This document shows, in pieces, positions 54,820 through 63,808 of a DNA stretch of 64,000 bases (position 1 is its first letter; each line of letters opens with the position of its first letter). The DNA is from Vibrio aquaticus. Lineage in GTDB: Bacteria; Pseudomonadota; Gammaproteobacteria; Enterobacterales; Vibrionaceae. Under the pieces are notes generated by a model, which did not search any database, was not told where the DNA came from, and was given only the letters and a program-made list of their open reading frames with translations. Location: assembly GCF_003970385.1 (NCBI RefSeq), contig NZ_RXZH01000001.1, positions 310,001 to 374,000 on the forward strand, read 5' to 3'. A program made the translations under genes and the position numbers.

Positions 54820-56964
54820 ATGTCGATAGTTGCATTACAAAAAATTCAGGCTCTTTTCGCACAAATTCAGCTCTACCATGGCGTTGAAGGTGTCGCTTAT
54901 CTCGAAGAGTCCGTCAGTGCAATTTGTCATCAGTACGATTTTGTCTTGCCACCGGCTCACGAGCACTTCCTACTCGGTATGAAGTTCGATCGCTTAGACC
55001 AACTTGATAAAGCGATCGAGCACTACCAAACTTGCTTAAGCTTCTGCACATCAAAAGACGAGCTGCTCTCACTGCACGTCTATATCGTGCTTGGCTCTAT
55101 CTATGCGGACCGGGAAGATTACCAACGCGCGCATCGTATTTACCGCCGAGTGCTTGATAAAGTTCACCTGCTGGATGACAACTACCTCGCTTTCGCTTAT
55201 ACCAACATCAGTGATTTCTACCTGTGCTTAAAGCAGTATGACTCTGCATTACAACTCGCGATGCTAGGTGAGCAAAGTGGTCGGGTGATCGGTAACTACG
55301 TAAACCAAGCGATTTGTTTGTTAAACATGGGCTACGCCTTGGGGCACCTTAGCCGAGCACAGGAGGCCTTGGTTTACCTTGAACAGTCCAGAGAGATTGC
55401 TCGCAGCATTAAAAACCAGAGAATCGAAGCGATTGCTCATGGGTATTTTGCTCAAGTGATGAGCCTGTGTGATCAATACCCACCAACTCAGGTGATCTCG
55501 CATTTCGAACAAGCAGAAGCGCTTTACCTCAGCGTACATGACAAGCACAACCGACAAGAGAACTTAGTCTACTTCGGCGCCTATCTAGAAAAGATCGAAC
55601 AAGATGAACGATCCCTAGAAATCTGTCACTCAGTCGAGTCTGAAATAGATCCAGAGTCTAGCTTTGGCTTTTTTGAAGTTCTGCATACTACGTTGATAAA
55701 GCTTGCGAAAAAGCAAGGTCGATACGATGACCTCATTCGCCTTCAAAGCCGCTATATAACAGCAACACAAAGCGCATTTTCTAAAGCACAGCAACGCGAA
55801 AATGACGCCATCTTGAATACCGTTGAACAAGCAACGGTTGAACAAGAACGTGTCATGCTCGCCCAAATGGAAGAGCGAATCGGTGTGATTACCGAAATCG
55901 GCCAATACATCGCGACTACCGATAATCTCAAAGAAAACCTCCCTTTCATCTACGACATGATTGGCTCGATCTTCCCCGCAGAAGAGTTCGGTATCGCACT
56001 CTATAACGAAGCGAATCAAATCCTCAGCTACGACTATTTCTATGATGACGATGGCTTTGTCGAAAGTACTATGGTCGATTGCGCCAAGGAGCACTCAATC
56101 GGCAGCTATGTGGTTCAAAACAATACCACCGTATATCTTAATCGTATTGTCGAAGAGTCGTTTGATTCGATGGTGCCGAAAGAGTACCGCCAAGATAAAG
56201 ACAATGTTTACTACGATGACTCGAAGCCAGTGCAATCGATTCTGCTCACCCCTATTACACTCAAAAATCGAGTGTTAGGCGTGCTGTCGATTCAGCACTC
56301 GCGTGCAGACCAGTACCAGCAATATCATCGTAGCTTGTTTGAAAAGCTCGCCAGCTTTATTGCCATTGCGCTAGAGCACCACGTTCAAAGGCACAAGTTG
56401 CATCAGGCTAATAAGCAACTAGAGATCATGTCTCAAACTGACCCGCTCACTAAGCTGTACAACCGTTATCAACTCGATAGCATTGGCCCAGAGCTAACAC
56501 ACACCGCCGCCCAACATCATCACAATTGTGCTGTCGTGATGATCGACATTGACTATTACAAAGGCTACAACGATTTTCATGGCCACTTGATGGGCGACCG
56601 AGCATTAACTCAAGTGGCTAAACAAATGAAGACCGTATTTTCATCAAACGACGATCATCTGTTCCGTTATGGTGGCGATGAGTTTTTGATTCTCTGCTAT
56701 AACCAATCCGATAAAGAAATCGAAAGCAAGCTAAGTGCATTGCAAGAGTCGATCAAGACGTTAAAGCTGACCAATCCACTTTCTCAATGTAATCAGTACC
56801 TCACCCTAACCATGGGCGGCGCCAATTACACCCAAGTGGAAAGCCGTTACATGGCGTTTGATCTGCTCTGCAACCTTGCCGATAAAGAGTTGTATAAAGC
56901 GAAGCAGCGTGGGCGAAATACCTTTCAGATGGTCAGTAGGACACTCCACAGCAACATAACTTAA
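54820..56964 (+). CDS. cytosolic TPR-GAF-GGDEF diguanylate cyclase
   Basis: A 714-residue protein without membrane segments. The N-terminal ~330 residues are TPR-like helical repeats (KAIEHYQTCLSF, RAHRIYRRVL, EALVYLEQSREIA). A GAF domain (about 350-520) and a GGDEF domain follow. The active-site loop RYGGDEF (GGDEF at 618-622) is canonical, and no RxxD inhibitory site precedes it. It should synthesise c-di-GMP from two GTP in response to a GAF ligand or protein partner. A terminator follows at 56975. Confidence 0.92.
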   Translation: MSIVALQKIQALFAQIQLYHGVEGVAYLEESVSAICHQYDFVLPPAHEHFLLGMKFDRLDQLDKAIEHYQTCLSFCTSKDELLSLHVYIVLGSIYADREDYQRAHRIYRRVLDKVHLLDDNYLAFAYTNISDFYLCLKQYDSALQLAMLGEQSGRVIGNYVNQAICLLNMGYALGHLSRAQEALVYLEQSREIARSIKNQRIEAIAHGYFAQVMSLCDQYPPTQVISHFEQAEALYLSVHDKHNRQENLVYFGAYLEKIEQDERSLEICHSVESEIDPESSFGFFEVLHTTLIKLAKKQGRYDDLIRLQSRYITATQSAFSKAQQRENDAILNTVEQATVEQERVMLAQMEERIGVITEIGQYIATTDNLKENLPFIYDMIGSIFPAEEFGIALYNEANQILSYDYFYDDDGFVESTMVDCAKEHSIGSYVVQNNTTVYLNRIVEESFDSMVPKEYRQDKDNVYYDDSKPVQSILLTPITLKNRVLGVLSIQHSRADQYQQYHRSLFEKLASFIAIALEHHVQRHKLHQANKQLEIMSQTDPLTKLYNRYQLDSIGPELTHTAAQHHHNCAVVMIDIDYYKGYNDFHGHLMGDRALTQVAKQMKTVFSSNDDHLFRYGGDEFLILCYNQSDKEIESKLSALQESIKTLKLTNPLSQCNQYLTLTMGGANYTQVESRYMAFDLLCNLADKELYKAKQRGRNTFQMVSRTLHSNIT

Positions 56965-56974
56965 CGACTCTATC

Positions 56975-57000
56975 AAGCAGGCTCCTACAGCCTGCTTTTT
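56975..57000 (+). terminator. terminator of the TPR-GAF-GGDEF gene
   Basis: A 9-bp stem AAGCAGGCT / AGCCTGCTT with loop CCTAC, then a T-run to 57000. Confidence 0.9.
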
Positions 57001-57149
57001 GTATTCAGTCATCAATGAATGAAATTAATGCAAAACATTCTCACCTATGAGACAGGAGTAATAGAGTGTAAATACTTGTATATCTAGAACGCTATGCCAT
57101 TTAATATTTGCCCAGTTACTGATTGTCGTTCTATAAAATCTGAGGCACT

Positions 57150-59135
57150 ATGAAAAAAAGCATTCTTTCTCTCTCTCTTCTTCTTTCATTTCCTGCACTA
57201 TCAAACCCAGTAGAAATCAATCGTGCTAACGAAGCACAACTGCGTTTAGATAGTTACTCTGAAGCTGAGTTAGCGAAACCTGTATTCGATGTAACCTATC
57301 GAGAGTTTCTTGAGAAAGTGGTGTTTATCAACTCTGTCCCAGAGGGTGGTACTCTAGTTGCAATGCAAGATGCTTCAAGTTGTAACGGTATTTATGACTA
57401 TGGCTACTGTATTGAGTTTGAGGCAACGGCGGCAGGTATCGAACAACAAATTATAGCCTCAATTGTTACTAGCGTTTTTCCTGGTGGAAATAGCGATAGC
57501 AACGCAAATAACAGTCCAGTATTGATTCCTGTTCTTCCCGCACCAAGTGAGCCTGAACAACCGATTTTCATTATCGACCCTATCGACCCAGGTTTCGGTA
57601 TCGCTCCAATCGAGCCGGGCTATGGTATTGAGCCAATTGGTGAAGATGAAGATATGCCAGTGATTGGCCTAGGTAGCTTCCGAGCAATGAGCCTTGAGGA
57701 GCAGGCAGAAGCACTTACTCGTTACATCAATAACAATAACGAATCTTCAAAAGGTAAAGTTGTTGTCGTTGATGGAAAGCTCCTATGGGAAACCAGTAAA
57801 GGAAAACAGAAGCAGCTTAAAGATTCTTCTAAGATCCTTGAAGTTTTAGAGGAAGCACACAAAGAGCGCCTTGCCCGCCGTGACGACCGAATTATCATTG
57901 ATCCTATCGATGTCATTATAGAACCAATTGACCCTGGCTTCGGCGTCGACCCTCTTCCTCCATATGACGAGAACGCACCAATTGTTAGTCCTGTCTTATG
58001 GGGCCATAACTTAGCGGTGGTTAAGTCTTGGACTGGTGCAATTAATCCAGCGTCTTTAGAAAGCTACAAAGCAATGATTGCAATGGCTAACTCCCCAGAA
58101 GGGAAAATTGCAACGCTAAAAATGATGCTTGTGAACGAGATTTCAGTAAGTAACATTCTTAACGTACTAGAGAACAATGAAGAGTTCGTATCTAAGTACC
58201 CTCAATTTTTTACCGAGGATCACTTTGGTAATCCAAAAGCGACGCCAGCTCTTGAAAAACTTGTGGAACAAAAGCGTGAAGCCAAGTGGGGTGAGAACGT
58301 CAATAGTTACTATAAAGGCATCGCAGACATTTACGAAAACATCGAAGATGATGCGAATAAGCTTAAGTTCGCAACCTTGCTTGATAGCTTTATGATTGGC
58401 GGTTCAAACAAGTCTTTATTAGATGTGATGCAAGGGAATGGTTACTTAAAAGACGTCCCAACAGGTGATCGTGACCGCGAACTAGCAGGAGATATTCTAG
58501 ACAAAGCGAAAGAGCATTGGCTTGATAACACCACTCCTGGTGGGCGTGTCATTACTGACGCAGAAAAGCATGCTTTAGCCTTGCACCGTATCTTTGGTAA
58601 AGCAGGAATGGAACACCTTGAAGTCTCCATTGTAGATGGAAAAATTCAGGTATTTAACCCGAACAATGGCAAGATTCTGAATGAAAAACAGATCATGGCC
58701 AAGCTAACTAAAGCGGCTTCAAAAAATGCAGAGGCTCGTCGTGAAGCGCGAGAATATGCACCTGGTGAGCGCGCTGATAAAGTAAGAGGGCTGACTCCCT
58801 CAGAACAAGCTCTTGCTCTAGATGCTATGTTCAAAAAAGCGGGTTTTGATGTAGAGGTCTATCACAATGAAAAAAATGGTGACTTAGAGATTACCTTAAA
58901 AGATGGCACTGTGTACACAATTGTGCCATCAGACGGCAATGGTACAAAGTCAGGTACTCTTGACGAGTTTAAGACTGCATTCAAAAAGGACGTTCAATCA
59001 GACAACGGTAAAAAGCGAAGAGAAGTGCGTCGTGAAGACCGCCACGAAAAGCATGATGCTCGAACTCCAAACCGAAAAAGCCAATTTAACGGTGACCGAG
59101 TAAAGAAAGTCGTTAAAGAACGTCGCAACAAATAA
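57150..59135 (+). CDS. secreted protein with three internal repeats and a basic tail
   Basis: A 661-residue protein of unrecognised family. A signal peptide (MKKSILSLSLLLSFPALS) is followed by a domain with two Cys (78 and 87), then Pro-rich linkers repeating PIDPGFGI-like units (143-162 and 250-268). Three similar helix-beta-helix repeats occur at about 181-240, 469-531 and 549-614, each with an E-(Q/K)-x-ALALxxxF-like helix, a short turn and a V-DGK-type beta pair. The tail (about 620-661) is very basic (KKRREVRRED... RRNK). It is monocistronic with its own terminator. The lone repeat structure and basic tail suggest a surface or DNA/polyanion-binding secreted protein, which is only inference. 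Confidence 0.7.
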   Translation: MKKSILSLSLLLSFPALSNPVEINRANEAQLRLDSYSEAELAKPVFDVTYREFLEKVVFINSVPEGGTLVAMQDASSCNGIYDYGYCIEFEATAAGIEQQIIASIVTSVFPGGNSDSNANNSPVLIPVLPAPSEPEQPIFIIDPIDPGFGIAPIEPGYGIEPIGEDEDMPVIGLGSFRAMSLEEQAEALTRYINNNNESSKGKVVVVDGKLLWETSKGKQKQLKDSSKILEVLEEAHKERLARRDDRIIIDPIDVIIEPIDPGFGVDPLPPYDENAPIVSPVLWGHNLAVVKSWTGAINPASLESYKAMIAMANSPEGKIATLKMMLVNEISVSNILNVLENNEEFVSKYPQFFTEDHFGNPKATPALEKLVEQKREAKWGENVNSYYKGIADIYENIEDDANKLKFATLLDSFMIGGSNKSLLDVMQGNGYLKDVPTGDRDRELAGDILDKAKEHWLDNTTPGGRVITDAEKHALALHRIFGKAGMEHLEVSIVDGKIQVFNPNNGKILNEKQIMAKLTKAASKNAEARREAREYAPGERADKVRGLTPSEQALALDAMFKKAGFDVEVYHNEKNGDLEITLKDGTVYTIVPSDGNGTKSGTLDEFKTAFKKDVQSDNGKKRREVRREDRHEKHDARTPNRKSQFNGDRVKKVVKERRNK

Positions 59136-59141
59136 CTCATC

Positions 59142-59171
59142 AAGCCCTGAACTCCGTTCAGGGCTTTTTTC
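59142..59171 (+). terminator. terminator of the repeat-containing secreted protein
   Basis: A 10-bp stem AAGCCCTGAA / TTCAGGGCTT with loop CTCCG, followed by a T-run. Confidence 0.92.
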
Positions 59172-59277
59172 ATACTTGAGACTTATATCGATATTCTTCA
59201 AGACTTGATGACTAATTGCTCGTTTTCATTTTGTTACGCACGTAGCATACGTACATCAGTCCAAGGAAGAGCTTTGC

Positions 59278-59745
59278 ATGTCGACATATTCCGCATTAAT
59301 AAAATGGCAACGTGGCAGTGAAGAAGCCTTTAACGACAATCAATACAGTCGTGGCCACACCTGGGAATTTGATGGTGGTGTTCTTGTCCCGGCCTCTTCA
59401 TCGCCTCATGTCATTCCTGCCCCCCTTTCTGTTGAAGCCAATGTTGACCCGGAAGAAGCCTTTATCGCTGCGATTTCTAGTTGTCACATGCTCACCTTTC
59501 TCGGCATCGCTGCCAAACAGCGCTACGTGATTGATAGCTATATTGATAATGCTGTGGGAATTATGGAGGAAGACGAGCATGGTTATACCTCCGTCACTCA
59601 AGTGACTTTAAAACCTCAAATTGTTTTCTCAGGAGACAAGCAACCTACCCGCAAGCAGTTAGAGAAGCTTCACCACCTTTCTCATCAACACTGCTTTATT
59701 GCTAACTCAGTAAAAACCCAGATCACGACCGAAATCATGGATTAA
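59278..59745 (+). CDS. OsmC-family peroxiredoxin-like protein
   Basis: A 155-residue OsmC/Ohr-family protein. The two catalytic Cys are in ISSCHML and HQHCFIANSV, separated as in OsmC enzymes that reduce organic hydroperoxides. A conserved Arg-like region (GHTWEFDGG) and the EAFIAAISSC helix fit. It is cytosolic. The next gene begins 7 bases after its stop, so the two form a small operon. Confidence 0.92.
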   Translation: MSTYSALIKWQRGSEEAFNDNQYSRGHTWEFDGGVLVPASSSPHVIPAPLSVEANVDPEEAFIAAISSCHMLTFLGIAAKQRYVIDSYIDNAVGIMEEDEHGYTSVTQVTLKPQIVFSGDKQPTRKQLEKLHHLSHQHCFIANSVKTQITTEIMD

Positions 59746-59751
59746 TCGCAA

Positions 59752-60189
59752 ATGAAAAATAAAGGACTCTTACTCACCCTCGTTGGCTTTGGCGCTTTCA
59801 TTCTTGTTGGGCAACAGACTGGCTTGTTTGGCTCTAGCAACCCTGATTCTTTTCCGAAGCTGCCTGAGCAACTTGGCTTTGAAGTTGCCAAGCAATATGA
59901 TGGAACATGGCTAGGTAGACGGGTCGATGTAACGGGAAACAATATGTGTGAACGAACGACCATTACTGGTGAAATTGTTGATGGTTTTGCCACCCTGATG
60001 CTGACCTATAACGGAACCCCACTTCAAGGTTGGGTTGACAAAGAGACCGGCGAATTGGTCCTTTACGCTCGTCACCGCCAATGGGACTATCGATTTGTTG
60101 GAAAAGCCGGAAAGAACAAAATTCAAGGTAAGTGGCACTTAACCAATGGCCCATGCAAAGGAACTTGGTACATCGAAAAACAAAGCTAA
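59752..60189 (+). CDS. membrane-anchored protein of unknown function
   Basis: A 145-residue protein with an N-terminal hydrophobic anchor (KGLLLTLVGFGAFILVG) and a soluble beta-rich domain with two Cys (NNMCERTT and GPCKGTW) that may form a disulfide. The domain reads as a lipocalin-like small barrel (YNGTWLGRR-like, GKWHLTNG), but the family is not certain. It is co-transcribed with the OsmC-family gene. Confidence 0.75.
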   Translation: MKNKGLLLTLVGFGAFILVGQQTGLFGSSNPDSFPKLPEQLGFEVAKQYDGTWLGRRVDVTGNNMCERTTITGEIVDGFATLMLTYNGTPLQGWVDKETGELVLYARHRQWDYRFVGKAGKNKIQGKWHLTNGPCKGTWYIEKQS

Positions 60190-60271
60190 TCACCTTGCTC
60201 GCTTCATGCTACACTCTGCGGCAATCCAGAGGAGAAAACTCCTTATTTAATACCCAATACAGAGTGTTGCA

Positions 60272-61489
60272 ATGTCTTCTACTAACTCAGGGCCTTTCGC
60301 TAAATTAGGCCTTAGCCAACCTATCACCCAAGCTATCGAATCTCTCGGTTACAACAAACCAACGACCATTCAAAGCAAAGCGATCCCTGCCATTTTACAA
60401 GGCGAAGATCTGATTGCAGCTGCACAAACAGGCACCGGTAAAACGGCAGGTTTTGTGCTGCCGATTCTAGAGAAGCTGGCACAAGGTGAAACGCAGAAGA
60501 AAAAACGCATTCGCGCTCTAATCCTAGCACCAACGCGAGAGCTAGCTCAGCAGATTGATGAGAAAGTGCGTGACTATGGGCAGAACCTGCCGCTAACTTC
60601 ACTTGCTATGTACGGCGGTGTTGATGAGAAGCCACAGAAGCAAGCGCTGATTGAAGGTGTCGATATTCTGATTGCGACACCTGGTCGACTGCTCGATATG
60701 TATGGTCAACGTGCCGTGTACTTTGAAGAAGTCGAAGTATTGGTTATGGATGAAGCAGACCGAATGCTCGATATGGGCTTTATCGAAGACATCAACAAGA
60801 TTTTAGATCGTCTCCCAACCGATATTCAGCACCTCCTGTTCTCGGCTACACTATCCAACAAAGTTCGTGACTTGGCGAAAACAGCAGTACACGACCCGTT
60901 CGAGATTTCAATCGCGGCTAATCAAGCGTCTAAGAAAAACATCGAACAGTGGCTGATCACCGTCGATAAAGATATGAAATCCTCCCTGCTTAGCCACCTA
61001 ATCAAAGAGAACGATTGGGATCAGGCGCTAATCTTTATTGAAACCAAACATGGCGCGGCTAAGCTTGCTTCTCAACTTGAGAAACGTGGCATCATGGCAG
61101 AAGCGTTCCACAGTGGTCGTAGCCAAGCGATCCGTAAAACACTGTTGGAAGATTTCAAAGCGGGCAAAATTCAATACATGATCGCCACAGGTGTTGGCGC
61201 TCGTGGTATTGATATTGAAGGGCTGACTCGCGTGATTAACTACGACCTACCTTTCCCTGCCGATGAATACGTTCACCGCATTGGTCGTACAGGCCGTGCG
61301 GATGCACAAGGCGAAGCGATCTCGTTCGTATCAAAAGACAATTTCAAAAACCTATGTATGATCGAAAGCCGCTTAGGTCATTTGATCGAGCGCCGTGAGA
61401 TCGAGGGATTTGAGCCTCGTAAACCTGTGCCAATTTCAATTCTTAATTACGTACCAAAACACAAGCGTGAAATGAAGGATGAACAATAA
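60272..61489 (+). CDS. DEAD-box RNA helicase (RhlE-type)
   Basis: A 405-residue DEAD-box protein. Motifs: TTIQSKAIPAIL, AQTGTGKT, PTRELAQQ, TPGRLLD, DEAD, SAT, ARGIDIEG and HRIGRTGRAD. It lacks the DbpA RNA-binding domain, and its short basic C-terminal tail (KHKREMKDEQ) is reduced compared with RhlE. It should remodel RNA in the cytosol, for example in ribosome assembly or at low temperature. Its TAA overlaps the ATG of yqfB (TAATG), so the two are translationally coupled. Confidence 0.93.
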   Translation: MSSTNSGPFAKLGLSQPITQAIESLGYNKPTTIQSKAIPAILQGEDLIAAAQTGTGKTAGFVLPILEKLAQGETQKKKRIRALILAPTRELAQQIDEKVRDYGQNLPLTSLAMYGGVDEKPQKQALIEGVDILIATPGRLLDMYGQRAVYFEEVEVLVMDEADRMLDMGFIEDINKILDRLPTDIQHLLFSATLSNKVRDLAKTAVHDPFEISIAANQASKKNIEQWLITVDKDMKSSLLSHLIKENDWDQALIFIETKHGAAKLASQLEKRGIMAEAFHSGRSQAIRKTLLEDFKAGKIQYMIATGVGARGIDIEGLTRVINYDLPFPADEYVHRIGRTGRADAQGEAISFVSKDNFKNLCMIESRLGHLIERREIEGFEPRKPVPISILNYVPKHKREMKDEQ

Positions 61490-61803
61490 TGAGTGCACCC
61501 ACTAAAATTACTTTCTTCGAGTTTTTAACGCCACTAGTCGCATCTGGTAAAAAGACCATTACGATCCGTGACGAATCTGAATCTCACTATGTGCCGGGAA
61601 CTCAAGTTGAAGTCTACACATTAGAAACAGACCAAAAAGTGTGTGAGGTAAAAATCTTGTCGGTTAAACCACTTCACTTCGACGACATCAATGAGTTTCA
61701 CGCAGAGCAGGAATACATCGAGCTGCCAAAGCTTAAAAAACTGATCCGTGAAATCTACCCGAATACAGATACTCTGTTTGAGATCAGCTACGAGCTAGTG
61801 TAA
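61489..61803 (+). CDS. yqfB: ASCH-domain N4-acetylcytidine amidohydrolase
   Basis: A 104-residue ASCH-fold protein of the E. coli YqfB type. The conserved GKKTITIRDESESH segment carries the catalytic Lys and Thr, and the later HAEQEYIELPKLKKLI supplies the Glu region. YqfB hydrolyses N4-acetylcytidine to cytidine, a pyrimidine salvage step for modified nucleosides derived from RNA. Being coupled to an RNA helicase suggests a link between RNA turnover and modified-nucleoside clearance, which is inference. Confidence 0.92.
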   Translation: MSAPTKITFFEFLTPLVASGKKTITIRDESESHYVPGTQVEVYTLETDQKVCEVKILSVKPLHFDDINEFHAEQEYIELPKLKKLIREIYPNTDTLFEISYELV

Positions 61804-61816
61804 CGCCCCGTTTCTT

Positions 61817-61842
61817 CCGCTGTCGTTTCCATTCGACAGCGG
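61817..61842 (+). terminator. hairpin after yqfB, no U-tract
   Basis: A perfect 9-bp stem CCGCTGTCG / CGACAGCGG with an 8-nt loop, 14 bases after yqfB. The following bases (TAGTCC) are not a T-run. The rest of the spacer to 62033 holds a small inverted repeat TTTGCCA / TGGCAAA (61898-61919) and nothing else clear. Confidence 0.55.
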
Positions 61843-62032
61843 TAGTCCAGCAGCCCTCCCACACACAAAAATAGTCCCCCGATCTCTCTAATCCCCATTT
61901 GCCAATTTCAAGTGGCAAACTTTGAGTCTAATCCTAAAGTTTAGTTCTACGCTCACACTTAGAAAATATGCAGCTATATTTATATAAGCGTTAAACCTAT
62001 CGATTTTAATTCTTATAAAGGTAAGGCTTATC

Positions 62033-63745
62033 ATGGCAACGTCTCTCAATCGCTTACAGTATTTACCTATTGTCACCCTCGCCCTTTCTATGATGATTGG
62101 TGGCTACTATTTTCATACTACCGTTGAATCATGGACGACCCGTATCGTCAGCGGTTATATGTCGAGTCTACTTGATGATGTTGCCCACCAAGTGCAAGAC
62201 AAACAACTGGACCTGTATGATATGCCTCAGCCTGAGATCGATACTTTTATCGACAATCTCTCTCAATCAAGATTTGGGCAACGCTTTACGGTTATCCATA
62301 GCGAAGGACTTGTCTTAGGCGACTCTCAGCTCTCTAATCGAGAAATACGGGCCTTGGGTAATCATAGTGATCGCCCAGAGGTCATCAGCGCCTTAACCGG
62401 CAACGTTGGCATATCCAAACGACACAGTGACAGTATTAATCAAGACTTGCTCTATGTAGCAAAGAAACTTGAACTTCCCCCTGATGAGCATGGCCATGAT
62501 ACGAATTACGTCATTCGCCTTGCCATGCCACTCACCTCAATTACTGGTATGACAAAGGATATCGAACTCATTTTTTTTGCTTTAATGGCCTCTTCTTTCG
62601 CGGTGCTTATCTGTTCATCCTGGTTCAGCAACCGAAAAATCTTCGCCGTCGTTAAATATGAGCGCGAGCAACAAGAGCAACGCATCGAAAAGAGCACTCG
62701 TAAGATTGAATTACTCCACCAGCTAGCGAATATGCTTGCCGCCTGTAACAGCATTAAAGAGGCGCAAGTGGTGGTCGCTGATATTATTCCTCGCTTGTTG
62801 GGTGACATTAATGGTTGTGTGTCAATCATGCGTGAATCTCGAAACCAGCTTGAGGTAAAACTCGACTGGGGTGGCGATTGGCCTGCATCACAAGTGTATG
62901 TACCCAATGATTGCTGGGCACTGCGTAAAGGTAAATTCCACCTTTCTCACGAAAAGCATCACAACCTCACTTGTAGCCATATGTCCGGTCACGAGAATGG
63001 AACAACTATGTGCATTCCCTTAACGGCTCACGGTAATACTGTCGGGATGTTCCACCTTTACTCTAACCCTCAAACGGCTCAAGTGACCGAAGAAACCAAG
63101 CAACTCGCCTTTACCCTAGCGGAGCACCTTGGCCTCGCCTTAGCTAACCTGAGCTTGCAAGAGAAACTGCGTTCACAAGCGATGCGAGACCCATTAACAG
63201 GATTGTATAACCGACGCTTCTTTGAAGAAACGATGGATGCAGAGTGGTCTAAGTCTAATCAAGACAACTCGCCTCTCTCATTGCTGATGCTCGATCTGGA
63301 TCATTTCAAACGCTTTAACGATAACTTTGGACACGATGCCGGTGACTATGTGCTTAAAGAAGTCGCGAACTTACTCACCCGATGCATCGGTGAAACACAG
63401 GTTGCCTGTCGTCTTGGTGGCGAAGAGCTCGCGGTCATCTGCCCTAATACGAATATAGAAAGTTCATTGCAGCTCGCTCAATTGCTCGTCGATGAAGTTC
63501 GTGACCTTCACTTAGATATGAAAGGCTTGTCCCTTGGGCAGCTTGGTGTGTCGATTGGTGTCTGTACCTTCCCTGATCTCAACGGTTCAACCGATGAAAT
63601 TGTTAAGGCCGCTGACACTGCACTGTACCAAGCAAAAGACGACGGACGCAGCCAAGCGATACACAGTCAGATTAAACGAGAGCCGACCAAGTTGAACGCT
63701 AATGATGGCCCATCAGAGGTATTGCCACTTAAAAAGAGTGAATGA
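62033..63745 (+). CDS. membrane GAF-GGDEF diguanylate cyclase
   Basis: A 570-residue protein. It has an N-terminal membrane segment (~12-29), a periplasmic region of about 150 residues, a second membrane segment (~180-200), a GAF-like domain (~225-380) and a GGDEF domain. The active-site loop is RLGGEEL (GGEEL at 462-466), an active variant. No RxxD inhibitory site is evident. The C-terminal tail (after ~545) is disordered and Lys-rich. It should make c-di-GMP in response to a periplasmic or GAF signal. It is single. Confidence 0.92.
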   Translation: MATSLNRLQYLPIVTLALSMMIGGYYFHTTVESWTTRIVSGYMSSLLDDVAHQVQDKQLDLYDMPQPEIDTFIDNLSQSRFGQRFTVIHSEGLVLGDSQLSNREIRALGNHSDRPEVISALTGNVGISKRHSDSINQDLLYVAKKLELPPDEHGHDTNYVIRLAMPLTSITGMTKDIELIFFALMASSFAVLICSSWFSNRKIFAVVKYEREQQEQRIEKSTRKIELLHQLANMLAACNSIKEAQVVVADIIPRLLGDINGCVSIMRESRNQLEVKLDWGGDWPASQVYVPNDCWALRKGKFHLSHEKHHNLTCSHMSGHENGTTMCIPLTAHGNTVGMFHLYSNPQTAQVTEETKQLAFTLAEHLGLALANLSLQEKLRSQAMRDPLTGLYNRRFFEETMDAEWSKSNQDNSPLSLLMLDLDHFKRFNDNFGHDAGDYVLKEVANLLTRCIGETQVACRLGGEELAVICPNTNIESSLQLAQLLVDEVRDLHLDMKGLSLGQLGVSIGVCTFPDLNGSTDEIVKAADTALYQAKDDGRSQAIHSQIKREPTKLNANDGPSEVLPLKKSE

Positions 63746-63784
63746 CCGTTCAATCGCTAAGATCGTATAAAGATCAAAAACAAC

Positions 63785-63799
63785 TAGACGACTGGTCTA
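63785..63799. promoter_or_regulatory. TAGAC-N5-GTCTA operator candidate for the NemR-like regulator
   Basis: TAGACGACTGGTCTA lies 10 bases before the regulator ATG. It resembles the NemR box TAGACC-N4-GGTCTA but with a spacer one base shorter. Position suggests autoregulation. Confidence 0.6.
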
Positions 63800-63808
63800 A
63801 TTGACTTT

